Shown piece by piece: positions 36,938 through 44,908 of a stretch of 64,000 nucleotides of DNA; position 1 is the first letter of the stretch, and every line of letters begins with the position of its first letter. The position numbers and the translations under genes are program-made. This stretch comes from Clostridiaceae bacterium (GTDB lineage: Bacteria > Bacillota > Clostridia > Lachnospirales > Lachnospiraceae): NCBI GenBank assembly GCA_910575435.1, contig CAJTGI010000009.1, positions 95,516 through 159,515 on the forward strand. The letters are read 5' to 3'. Under the pieces are notes generated by a model. That model was given only the letters and a program-made list of their open reading frames with translations. It ran no database searches and was not told the DNA's origin.

Positions 36938-38500
36938 CTAAAGTTTCATCTTCACATGAAGTTCAAAAATATTTGCCACATGCCGTCCTATGCCCGGCTG
37001 GGAAGGCTGGGTGTTGAAATAATCGATCCGCTGGATGCAGTTTTTCAGGAATAGGTTTTTTTCTGCCGCGGGAAGTGCGGGATTGCGGAGGGCATGCAGA
37101 CAGTCGGCAAGATAGATCATGGGTTTTTGGGGGACTGTGGCGGGGAGGCAGAAGGACCGGGCATCCTCTATGGCTTTTTCCTTTTCCGCTATCTGGGATT
37201 GCACCTTTGCATTTCGGGAGAGGTATTCTTCCTTCGTGTAAATGCCATCGTCAAAGGCGTCCTTTTGGCGGGCGTCCTTTTCCTTCAGTTTGCCCAACTG
37301 CAGTTCCAGGGTCTCTATGATTTTTTCTTGGGGCGCAAATTTCTTCTCTGCGTGGTCTGCCCTGTTTATTGCGAGGTTTTCCATGGTCTGTTCCAGCAAT
37401 TTATAGATTCTCTCGCACAATGCGGCATATTGCACTGATTTTGTATGGCAGGCGGACTGGCAGTTGCAGACCATGCTCTCGTTCAGTGCGTTGGATTTTC
37501 CTCGAAATGAACGCTTGTAGGACATGGCGTGGCCGCAGGAGCCGCAGAATAAGAGGCCGGCAAAGGGGTTCATGATTTCTTTGTGCTTTCTCACGCAGGG
37601 AGTATTCCCGATTCGGTCCTGGGCGGCATAAAATATTTCCCGGTCAATGATGGGGGGATGTCTGCCATCCGCAATGATCCAGTCCTTCTCTGGTGAATTG
37701 GGACGCTGCTTGGTCACTTTTCCCTGGGCAATGGTCTTTTTGGTCTTTCTGCGGTTCCATCGGATTTTCCCAATGTATACGGGATTCGTTAAAAAATCTC
37801 TGATAGCGGAGGGGGACCAGTATCGGGCTTTGCGAGGCTTGATGCCAAGCAGGTCGAGATGTTTGGCGATTTTGGCATATCCATATCCTTTATAGACATA
37901 TAACTCGTACATCAGCCGAAGCGTGCTGGCTTCCTCTGGGATGATGCGAAGTGTGTGGTAGCCGTCCTTTCCCGTGCCTACTTTCACTTTTTCATAGCCA
38001 TAGGGCGGGATGGAACCGATAAAGTTTCCTTCTTTTACTGAACGGATTCTGCCGCGGTTCAATATGCGCTTTGTGTATTCTAGGTAATCATTTCCACGGG
38101 TTAATTCCATTTCGAAAAATTTCCTGTCATACTCTTCGGTCAGATCGTATGTTTTTGCTGGCGTAATGACTTTTGTATCGGTGTAGCGGAATACATTGAT
38201 GAGATGGCCGCAGTCTTCCATGTCCCCGCGGGACAGTCTTTGCGGCTCGATGACAAGAACTCCCTGCACGCCTCCCGTTTCCAGAATGGACATGATGGCG
38301 CTCATCACTGGCCTGTCGGCGATGGTTTCGCCGGAAACCACTTCCCGATAGATTTGGCTTTCCGGAAGGGGGACGCCATATTCCTTGCCGGCAAATTCCT
38401 GGAGCTGCCGCTCGTGGCGGGCAAGGACTTCCTGCAGGGATAAATCTGCATTGTCTGAGCGGGATTTTCTGAGATACATAATGATATGATCTAGATTCAT
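36938..38500 (-). CDS. Large serine recombinase
   Basis: A 520-residue site-specific recombinase. I start at the ATG at 38500 (MNLDHIIMYLRKSRSD), 6 nt from GGAGG. The resolvase domain has the nucleophile Ser in YLRKSRSD, and the conserved RLSRGDMED (about 100) and EYDRKFFEMELTRGNDYLEYT region. A recombinase domain follows with GYGYAKIAKHL and TNPVYIGKIRWNR, then a zinc ribbon (LLFCGSCGHAMS...MVCNCQSACHT) and a coiled coil. Such enzymes excise or integrate phages, ICEs and developmental intervening elements. Its stop codon is fused to the truncated cotJC frame, so an attachment site should lie at 36850-36940. Confidence 0.92.
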   Translation of the reverse strand: MNLDHIIMYLRKSRSDNADLSLQEVLARHERQLQEFAGKEYGVPLPESQIYREVVSGETIADRPVMSAIMSILETGGVQGVLVIEPQRLSRGDMEDCGHLINVFRYTDTKVITPAKTYDLTEEYDRKFFEMELTRGNDYLEYTKRILNRGRIRSVKEGNFIGSIPPYGYEKVKVGTGKDGYHTLRIIPEEASTLRLMYELYVYKGYGYAKIAKHLDLLGIKPRKARYWSPSAIRDFLTNPVYIGKIRWNRRKTKKTIAQGKVTKQRPNSPEKDWIIADGRHPPIIDREIFYAAQDRIGNTPCVRKHKEIMNPFAGLLFCGSCGHAMSYKRSFRGKSNALNESMVCNCQSACHTKSVQYAALCERIYKLLEQTMENLAINRADHAEKKFAPQEKIIETLELQLGKLKEKDARQKDAFDDGIYTKEEYLSRNAKVQSQIAEKEKAIEDARSFCLPATVPQKPMIYLADCLHALRNPALPAAEKNLFLKNCIQRIDYFNTQPSQPGIGRHVANIFELHVKMKL

Positions 38501-38699
38501 GGAAAATCCTCCAGAAGTATTTTGGCTCAGTAATAATAATATGAAGGCAAAGCAGTGAAAATTAAGTTTTAGTGAACTTGGTGCAGAATTATTTTCGTTA
38601 TAGCAGACTGAAAATGTCAGCACGTTAGATTTAAGAAAAAGAATAGGACATTTCCCTTGGGAAATATATATATTGATAGAAAGGGGAGGGAGGTTTTCC

Positions 38700-38873
38700 G
38701 TGAATCAATCAGAGGATCGTTATGCTATGTGCAAGGTTTTGATTTCGGACAATGGAATTGACCGGGCATATTGCCCGGTGCTGGAGGTGGAGGAAGGGGA
38801 GCGGAGGAAAGAGAGGCTGGTGAAGGCTTGCATTTCTCTGATGGATGCGGAGGAAAGATGTCCATTTGAGTAA
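38700..38873 (+). CDS. Small acidic protein next to the recombinase
   Basis: A 57-residue product begins at the GTG at 38700, 7 nt after GGGAGGGAGG. It reads VNQSEDRYAMCKVL, with three Cys and a basic middle (EEGERRKERLVK). No family recognised. It diverges from the recombinase gene 200 bp away, the place where a recombination directionality factor or regulator is often encoded, but this is only positional inference. Confidence 0.45.
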   Translation: MNQSEDRYAMCKVLISDNGIDRAYCPVLEVEEGERRKERLVKACISLMDAEERCPFE

Positions 38874-38986
38874 GATAGCTATGGCATGATTGGTGGATGT
38901 TATATAATTCGTTGCTGTGTTGTTTGTGGTGTTTTCTTTGCTGTCAAAGCATTTCATCAGCCGCTGTATAGCATAGAGGATTTTCA

Positions 38987-39049
38987 CGAATGGAAGAAAA
39001 ACTTTGCTTCCCAATACTGATTGTCCTCATCCGATCAACACCTCTTTTC
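38987..39049. repeat. 63-bp direct repeat, copy A
   Basis: Matches 40678-40740 at 61 of 63 positions (offset 1691). It spans the 3' end of the AAA/nuclease gene and the DNA beyond; read on the minus strand it would start a new copy with MRTISIGKQSFSSIRE. Confidence 0.9.
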
Positions 39050-40721
39050 CCCGAAAGGCAAATCCATAATGCCTGATCTGCTCCTGCGCTATCCCCTTTG
39101 CCAGCAATTCCGCATCATATCCCTTGTCTTCAATCTGGCGCAGGGCGGCTTCTACTGTGTCCTGCAGTTCCTGCTCGTCATCGGCATCGTAGACTTTGAA
39201 TTCCAAGACGTATGCGGTGGAAGGTGCGTTGTCGTCTCCTGCGGCAATTGGTTCCAGCATGATGTCATAACGGCCGAAGCCACTCTCCCTGTTGGATGTG
39301 ATATGATATTTGTCCTTTAACTCTACCATCAGTCCAAGCACAAAGCCATGGTAAAACTTCTCTGGCTCCATCTCATGGGACGGCTTGTTTCCCACGTCAA
39401 AATAACTGAATGTCTGTAGGGCGACCTTATTCATGTAGTGGTTCATCGCCTTTTTGTCATTTTGCAGCATTGCCTTGATGAAATCATTGTAATGGGAGTC
39501 CCGCCCGTCAAACCAGCCCCGTATCATGTCACGGAACATGATTTGCGTCTCGAAATTAGTAACTCCCAGTTCATAGCGGAAGTGGCCGTCCGCAGTAAAT
39601 TCGCTGTGCAGAACTTTCAGGTATCCGCTGGCAAGCATCAGGCTCCAGATGGCGTCTTTTCTGGCATCCAGCTGTGAGAAAATAATTTCTTCGTCAATTT
39701 CCGCATGCAGGGATTTTCCTGCCAGCAAATCCTCCATGGTTTCTTTGATGTTTATATCCCCATGCCGAATCAGGTTGGAGATCAAGCCGTTGGAGCTGGT
39801 GTTCGCCCAATAGGTTCCCAGTCTTCTCTCATCCAGATAATTTGTAATTGACCATGGATTATAGATATCAGTATGTCTGCCGAAGGTAAAGCCGTCATAC
39901 CATTTTTTCACAAGTTCCTTTTCGTTTCCCATGCCATACTCATCCAGAGCGTCAAATACTTCCTGCTCGGTAAAGCCAAAAGCATTGCCGTATTTGCTGG
40001 AAGTTGTGGTAACAACCTTGAGATTGTTCAAATCAGAGAAGATGGATTCCTTGCTGATTCGGGTAATTCCTGTCATAACTGCCCGCTCTAAGTAAGGATT
40101 GGTCTTGAACGTGGCGTTAAAGAGGTTGCGGATGAAGGCGGCCATTTCATCCCAGTAGCCGTTTACATAAGCCTCCTGCATGGGAGTGTCGTATTCGTCC
40201 AGCAGGATGATGACATTCCTGCCATAATATTTATAAAGATAATTGCACAGTATGCGAATGCTCTTCGTGATATCCCGGTCGGGCATCGTTCTGTTGACTG
40301 ATGCAAATTGTTCCCGCTCGCTTTCGCTTAGGCAATCTTGTTTCATCAAAAAATCATATTGATTGTACAGTTCGATGATATTGAATTTTATGCTTTGCAT
40401 GGCATCATCTGCATTTTGTTCCTTGACATCGGCAAAGGACAGGAATATCACAGGATATGTGCCCTGCAGTGCCCGATAGTTTTCTTCGTTCCAGATGGAA
40501 AGTCCCTCAAATAGTTCGGCACGTCCTTCATATCGTTTGGAAAAGAAGCAGTTTAGCATATCCATATTCAGCGTCTTGCCAAAACGGCGGGGGCGGGCAA
40601 TCAAGGTAACCGCATCGTCCGCCTCCCACCATTCTCGGATAAAGTCTGTCTTGTCAATATAAAAATTATTTCTTTCGCGAATGGAAGAAAAACTCTGCTT
40701 CCCAATACTGATTGTCCTCAT
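39027..40721 (-). CDS. AAA-ATPase-like / PD-(D/E)XK nuclease-like protein (copy 2)
   Basis: A 564-residue relative of the protein at 11531-13228, same two domains: N-terminal AAA-ATPase-like (ISIGKQSFSSIRERNNFYIDKT, RPRRFGKTLNM, IILLDEYDTPMQEAYVNGYW) and C-terminal PD-(D/E)XK nuclease-like (SGFGRYDIMLEP, YVLEFKVYD), ending AFRGKEVLIG. I use the ATG at 40721, the start that matches the paralogue; a longer frame to 40766 includes the tail of another copy's 3' end. The stop TGA at 39027-39029 overlaps an ATG that would start another copy. Function unproven; possibly a toxin, nuclease or mobile-element-linked protein. Confidence 0.88.
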   Translation of the reverse strand: MRTISIGKQSFSSIRERNNFYIDKTDFIREWWEADDAVTLIARPRRFGKTLNMDMLNCFFSKRYEGRAELFEGLSIWNEENYRALQGTYPVIFLSFADVKEQNADDAMQSIKFNIIELYNQYDFLMKQDCLSESEREQFASVNRTMPDRDITKSIRILCNYLYKYYGRNVIILLDEYDTPMQEAYVNGYWDEMAAFIRNLFNATFKTNPYLERAVMTGITRISKESIFSDLNNLKVVTTTSSKYGNAFGFTEQEVFDALDEYGMGNEKELVKKWYDGFTFGRHTDIYNPWSITNYLDERRLGTYWANTSSNGLISNLIRHGDINIKETMEDLLAGKSLHAEIDEEIIFSQLDARKDAIWSLMLASGYLKVLHSEFTADGHFRYELGVTNFETQIMFRDMIRGWFDGRDSHYNDFIKAMLQNDKKAMNHYMNKVALQTFSYFDVGNKPSHEMEPEKFYHGFVLGLMVELKDKYHITSNRESGFGRYDIMLEPIAAGDDNAPSTAYVLEFKVYDADDEQELQDTVEAALRQIEDKGYDAELLAKGIAQEQIRHYGFAFRGKEVLIG

Positions 40722-40740
40722 CCGACCAACACCTCTTTTC
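40678..40740. repeat. 63-bp direct repeat, copy B
   Basis: Partner of 38987-39049. It spans the 5' end of the AAA/nuclease gene and the DNA upstream, which still encodes the residue of another copy's C-terminus (KEVLVG then stop). Confidence 0.9.
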
Positions 40741-40843
40741 TTTATACTGTATAGGAAATTGCTCAATATTTCAATGCGAAGAATGTCGATTTTGCGCTTT
40801 TTAAATTTATGGAAACTTTGCCACAGTGTAGCGCTAAGCCAAC

Positions 40844-40912
40844 CAAGAAATCCGAAGAACTTTAGTTCTTTTGGATTTCTTGCAAGGGAACGCGCTGGCG
40901 TTCCCTTTTTTC
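40844..40912 (+). terminator. Two consecutive hairpins, the second a terminator
   Basis: CAAGAAATCC (40844-40853) pairs with GGATTTCTTG (40873-40882), with AGAAC/GTTCT inside. It is followed by AAGGGAACGC (40884-40893) and GCGTTCCCTT (40898-40907) with TTTTT. No intact + strand gene lies upstream, so it may be a leftover. Confidence 0.7.
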
Positions 40913-41031
40913 ACTATAAGGCATCTTGATAATTTTAGCAACTATATTTTTTGCTGATGGGATATAAAGCATTTCTCGCATATTTGCAAGCAAATCTGCT
41001 TCTTGTCGGTGTTTGGCGGGTCAAGCTAGTA

Positions 41032-41453
41032 GATAGCAATTTGCCTGTAAACATGCATTGTTATTTGGAGGATCATGATGCTGATCAGAATATGCTTCCT
41101 GAGGTGAAGGAAAAACTTGATGCAATGCTGAAGGATATCACGAAGGCGATGGATGAATATGGTGCCGGGGGATATAATGGGATATCCAGAAAGTCGATGC
41201 TGCTGTCCCAGAAATGTTTGCTGACAGGATTCCTTGCGATATCGTGCTAGAGGGATTAGGAGAGGGGCTGGAAAATAAAGAAAAAAGCACGGTGGTTCAT
41301 AATTATTTGGAGTACGGCAGACAGGAAAAGGATAAAATCAGCGAGGCATTTTCATCGTTCAGGGGGAAAAACGGGGGATTAAGATGTCGCCCAAAAATGT
41401 TAAATAGAACAAAAAATAAAAATCCTTGGAAACAGCCTTTAGTAATGCTATAA
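41032..41453 (+). pseudogene. Frameshifted ORF upstream of the Wadjet operon, unknown family
   Basis: One frame encodes SNLPVNMHCYLEDHDAD, then EKLDAMLKDITKAMDEYG; after a one-base shift near 41170 a second frame continues DIQKVDAAVPEMFADRIPCD and LEGLGEGLENKEKSTVVHNYLEY to 41453. The charged, continuous reading suggests a former gene of at least 120 codons. There is no clear start site. Family not recognised. About 310 bp before it (40722-41031) hold only the hairpins. Confidence 0.4.
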
Positions 41454-41495
41454 TTGTGAATAGTTACAGTGGAATAACAAGAGGAGGCTTTGGGG

Positions 41496-42506
41496 ATGAA
41501 GCGTATTTCCTTAGAAGAACTTTTGAAATCTTACAGCAGAGTATCCTATGACCAGCAGTATCATTATGTGATGGATTTATTAGAGCAGGAAAAAATCAAG
41601 CCAGTAAAGTCCTCCGGGATGAATGGTAAGCGCCCGGCACTTTTCCGTTCCTACTGGGTGTTAGAGCAGGAGAGGGATTATAGTAGTCTGGAGGAGGAAC
41701 TGAAATATCAGATTCACCCTATGATTTCTGTGGACTACTATCTGGAGCATTTGGAGAATTATCAGCGGGACAGGGAGTTTGTGCTGCTTTTGGACAAGTA
41801 TTTGCGTGGAAGCCAGGATCTGTTGGCCTATCCTGAATCGGTGAATGAGCGGAGTTTTGAGATCTGGCAGAGGGAGAAGTTCCTCACCAGGGAGCAGGGA
41901 CGGCGCATCTTGAAGTGCTGCGGTCTGGGCATGGAGGATTTGAATGTCTATGGGACGGCGGAGCCTTTAGCATATTATTCCCGCACCAGGATGACTCCGC
42001 AGAATTTGCTGGTCTTGGAAAACAAGGATACTTTTTACAGCATGCGGCGGCATTTGCTGGAGGGGAAGGAAAGTATATTTGGCATAGAGATCGGGACGTT
42101 GATTTATGGAGCGGGAAAGAGAATCCTCAAGTCGTTTGGGGATTTTCATTTTTGTGTGGAGCCTTATATGATGGAGCCGGGAAACAAGATTTATTATTTT
42201 GGGGATCTGGATTATGAGGGGATAGGTATTTATGAGAATTTTGCAGGGGCCTTCCGGGATTGCTGGCAGATTCTGCCCTTTATTCCGGCATATGAGATGA
42301 TGCTGACAAAGGCAGGACGGATGGCGTCTCTCCCCAGAACCAGGGAGGGGCAGAACAGGAATATTTCCGGGCTATTTTTTTCTTATTTTTCCTGGGAGCA
42401 GGCAGGGAGGATGAAGGAGATTTTGGACAGTGACAAATATATTCCCCAGGAGATATTGAACTTGTCGGATTTTAGCGGGGGGCAGAGAAAAGAAGATGCG
42501 TTATGA
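41496..42506 (+). CDS. jetD: Wadjet system nuclease subunit JetD
   Basis: JetD is the TOPRIM/winged-helix nuclease of the Wadjet anti-plasmid system, which cleaves circular DNA after the SMC-like JetABC motor extrudes it. The product is 336 residues from the ATG at 41496, 8 nt after GAGGAGG. The DUF3322-like N-terminal half has RSYWVLEQERDYSSLEEEL. The DUF2220/TOPRIM half has VLENKDTFYSM (the catalytic Glu region, about 171) and YFGDLDYEGIGIYENF (the DxD motif, about 232-245). The 3' end overlaps jetA by 11 bp, so the operon is translated in a coupled way. In other Wadjet types jetD is last, so its first position here is a type feature. Confidence 0.93.
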   Translation: MKRISLEELLKSYSRVSYDQQYHYVMDLLEQEKIKPVKSSGMNGKRPALFRSYWVLEQERDYSSLEEELKYQIHPMISVDYYLEHLENYQRDREFVLLLDKYLRGSQDLLAYPESVNERSFEIWQREKFLTREQGRRILKCCGLGMEDLNVYGTAEPLAYYSRTRMTPQNLLVLENKDTFYSMRRHLLEGKESIFGIEIGTLIYGAGKRILKSFGDFHFCVEPYMMEPGNKIYYFGDLDYEGIGIYENFAGAFRDCWQILPFIPAYEMMLTKAGRMASLPRTREGQNRNISGLFFSYFSWEQAGRMKEILDSDKYIPQEILNLSDFSGGQRKEDAL

Positions 42507-44112
42507 TTTCTTAGAACATTTTCCAAAGCGTATGAAACATGTGGGCATGTATGTGGTGCTGATGCGAAACAGCATGCAGAAGACTACCTGGAAGCAGTAT
42601 GGCTTTCTGAAAACGGATGAGCAGATTAACTTGATTTATGCGGTGATGCTATATATTATGGAGCAATCTCTGCGGGAAGAGAACTGCACCATGGATGATA
42701 TTGGCGCCTATATTGACACGGTGAATGTGCAGCATTTCGGCAAGGAGATGACTTACGACGAGTGCAGGCAGTTGGGGGATTTTATTGTCAATGTGGTTCT
42801 GTCCAATGAGGGAAGGGCGATGTACTTTGACTGCTATAATTTTGAGACCAATGCCTATCATATAATGCATATTAGTTATGTGGCGAATAAGATTGTCTAT
42901 GTGGAGCAGGAGTTGAAGAGGACATCTTATTATCTGACGGATGATGGATATAATCTTTTATTGTCCACTCTTGAGATAGAGAATAATATGAAATTGACTA
43001 TCCACGAGATGATTTTTCAGATGCACCTGGAGAAGCAAAGCTATGACAAGGCGGTGGATGAGATCAAGAATGTCTTTAATTTGATGCGGATACAGCTGCA
43101 GAAGATTCAGGAGGCCATGGGGAAAATCCGGCGAAATGCCCTGAATTATTCCGTGAAGGATTACGAGGAAATTTTGCTGGAAAATCTGGAGACGATCAGC
43201 GACACGAAGCAGAAATTTCAGAATTACCAGCAGCTGGTTAAGAGCAGGGCCAAAGAGCTGGAGGAAGAGAATATTAACGTGCGGCGGCTGAGCCAGAAAG
43301 AGGAGGAGAAGTTGAATCATCTCCGGGAAATCGAACATTATCTCAATCGGACTATTGACGAGCATCAGAGGATTTTGAATAGCCATTTTGACTTGAAGGC
43401 TGTCTATACGGCGGAACTGGAAGCATTATCCCAGATGTCCCTGATTAAGAGGTTTCCTCTGCGGTCGGAGCTGTATGACAAGATACTGGAGAATCCGGGA
43501 GTGTTAGAGGATTTGGATTATTTTCTGAGACCGTTATTTAACCGGGATATTGACAAGAGTTACAATATTAACAAGGCTTTTGAATTGCAGCGGCCGGTGA
43601 GGAAGAGGGAGGAGAAGGATTCCACGGAGGAGCTTGACTTTGATGAGGAGGAATGGCAGGAGGAGCAGGAGCGGCTTCGAAGGGAGAAATTGAAAAAGTA
43701 TGAGGAGAGCCTTGGCTTCCTTCTGGAAATGGCAGATGAGAATGGGGGGATTTCCCTGAAAGAAATCAGGGATAGAATCCGGGAAAACAGTGGGGAGCAG
43801 GACAGGCTCATACCCAATGTAGAGATTTTCAAAGAGATTATGGTGGAATTAATTAAGAATAGAGAAATAGATGTGAAAGCATTGGAGAGGGAGCGGAGCG
43901 AGTTTATCCAGGATGCGCCTATGGAATTTCAGCTGAGCGAGATGGTGCTACATCTGACGGAAGAGTATCCCGGGCACCATGGGATTGTGGAAATTGCCAC
44001 CTATCGTCTGGAGGATGATGAGGCGGTGGTTTTCGAGGATGTGATGGATGAGCGGGGAGAGAGGAAGCGCATCAAATGCTCCAACGTGATGATAGAGGTC
44101 AGGCGGGAATAA
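42496..44112 (+). CDS. jetA: Wadjet system subunit JetA (DUF5716 type)
   Basis: A 538-residue kleisin-like subunit of the JetABC condensin-type complex, equivalent to MukF. The N-terminus MRYDFLEHFPKRM is typical of the DUF5716 JetA family. The sequence is largely helical, with coiled coils at about 240-300 (KELEEENINVRRLSQKEEEK) and an acidic linker (EELDFDEEEWQEEQERL, about 375-400), ending in a winged-helix-like segment (EIATYRLEDDEAVVFED). It starts inside jetD, 11 bp before that stop. A DUF5716 JetA marks a Wadjet type other than the DUF3375 type I. Confidence 0.9.
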   Translation: MRYDFLEHFPKRMKHVGMYVVLMRNSMQKTTWKQYGFLKTDEQINLIYAVMLYIMEQSLREENCTMDDIGAYIDTVNVQHFGKEMTYDECRQLGDFIVNVVLSNEGRAMYFDCYNFETNAYHIMHISYVANKIVYVEQELKRTSYYLTDDGYNLLLSTLEIENNMKLTIHEMIFQMHLEKQSYDKAVDEIKNVFNLMRIQLQKIQEAMGKIRRNALNYSVKDYEEILLENLETISDTKQKFQNYQQLVKSRAKELEEENINVRRLSQKEEEKLNHLREIEHYLNRTIDEHQRILNSHFDLKAVYTAELEALSQMSLIKRFPLRSELYDKILENPGVLEDLDYFLRPLFNRDIDKSYNINKAFELQRPVRKREEKDSTEELDFDEEEWQEEQERLRREKLKKYEESLGFLLEMADENGGISLKEIRDRIRENSGEQDRLIPNVEIFKEIMVELIKNREIDVKALERERSEFIQDAPMEFQLSEMVLHLTEEYPGHHGIVEIATYRLEDDEAVVFEDVMDERGERKRIKCSNVMIEVRRE

Positions 44113-44197
44113 CAAAATAATGAGAATTTTTCATCAATATAATAATGCCCATGGCAAGAGAGGCAGAAATGTCAGTGAATGAGAGGAGTAACGGAAG

Positions 44198-44908
44198 ATG
44201 GCATACGAGTTAGAGACGGTGAGAGCCAGCCAGGAGATTTTCTATTATCTTCTGGAGCATCACGAGTTGCAGGGGGAGAAGGAGAGCGCCCTATACAAGG
44301 CTTATACGGAGCAGGAGGAGGTACAGAATCTGGTAAAGTCTCAGGGAGAACTGGCAGACAGTACCGTTGAGCGGTATGGGAATGTGATTTACCTGATTCC
44401 CAAAGAGGAGAATCATTTTCTGGGATTTTCCAAGGCCCAGTTGAAATCTGTCCTCTGCAAGTCCAATGCTACGGATCGGGATTATTATTTATCTCAATTT
44501 GTCATCCTTACAATTCTAGTGGAATTTTTTGACGGCCAGGGAAGCAGCAGTAAGACTAGGGAGTATATCCGGGTGGGAGAATTGCAGAACTGCCTGTCAG
44601 AACGTCTCAAGGAGGGGGCGGAAAATGCCAGGGAGGAAGAGGAGGAGGGTATTGCTTTCAAGGATATCTTAGAGGCATACGAGGCCCTGCGCTCTGACGA
44701 GCGGGGTTCCCATGCCCGCACTACAAAGGAAGGGTTCTTGCACCAGATATTGATTTTTTTGCAAAAACAGGGACTGATAGACTATGTGGAGCAGGACGAG
44801 ATGATTATGACAACGAAGAAGCTGGATAATTTTATGGACTGGAATCTTCTGAACCAGAATAATTACCAGCGAATCAGACGGATACTGGGGGTGTGGGAAG
44901 ATGAGTAA
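44198..44908 (+). CDS. jetB: Wadjet system subunit JetB
   Basis: A 236-residue helical protein in the position of JetB, the KITE-type winged-helix subunit (MukE equivalent, DUF4194-like) that bridges JetA and JetC. Sequence similarity is weak to my eye, with FLGFSKAQLKSVLCK and winged-helix-like FLHQILIFLQKQGLIDYVEQDEMI the most fold-like parts. The identification rests on position between jetA and jetC and on size. The start follows GAGGAG at good spacing. The stop TAA overlaps the jetC start by 8 bp. Confidence 0.85.
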   Translation: MAYELETVRASQEIFYYLLEHHELQGEKESALYKAYTEQEEVQNLVKSQGELADSTVERYGNVIYLIPKEENHFLGFSKAQLKSVLCKSNATDRDYYLSQFVILTILVEFFDGQGSSSKTREYIRVGELQNCLSERLKEGAENAREEEEEGIAFKDILEAYEALRSDERGSHARTTKEGFLHQILIFLQKQGLIDYVEQDEMIMTTKKLDNFMDWNLLNQNNYQRIRRILGVWEDE

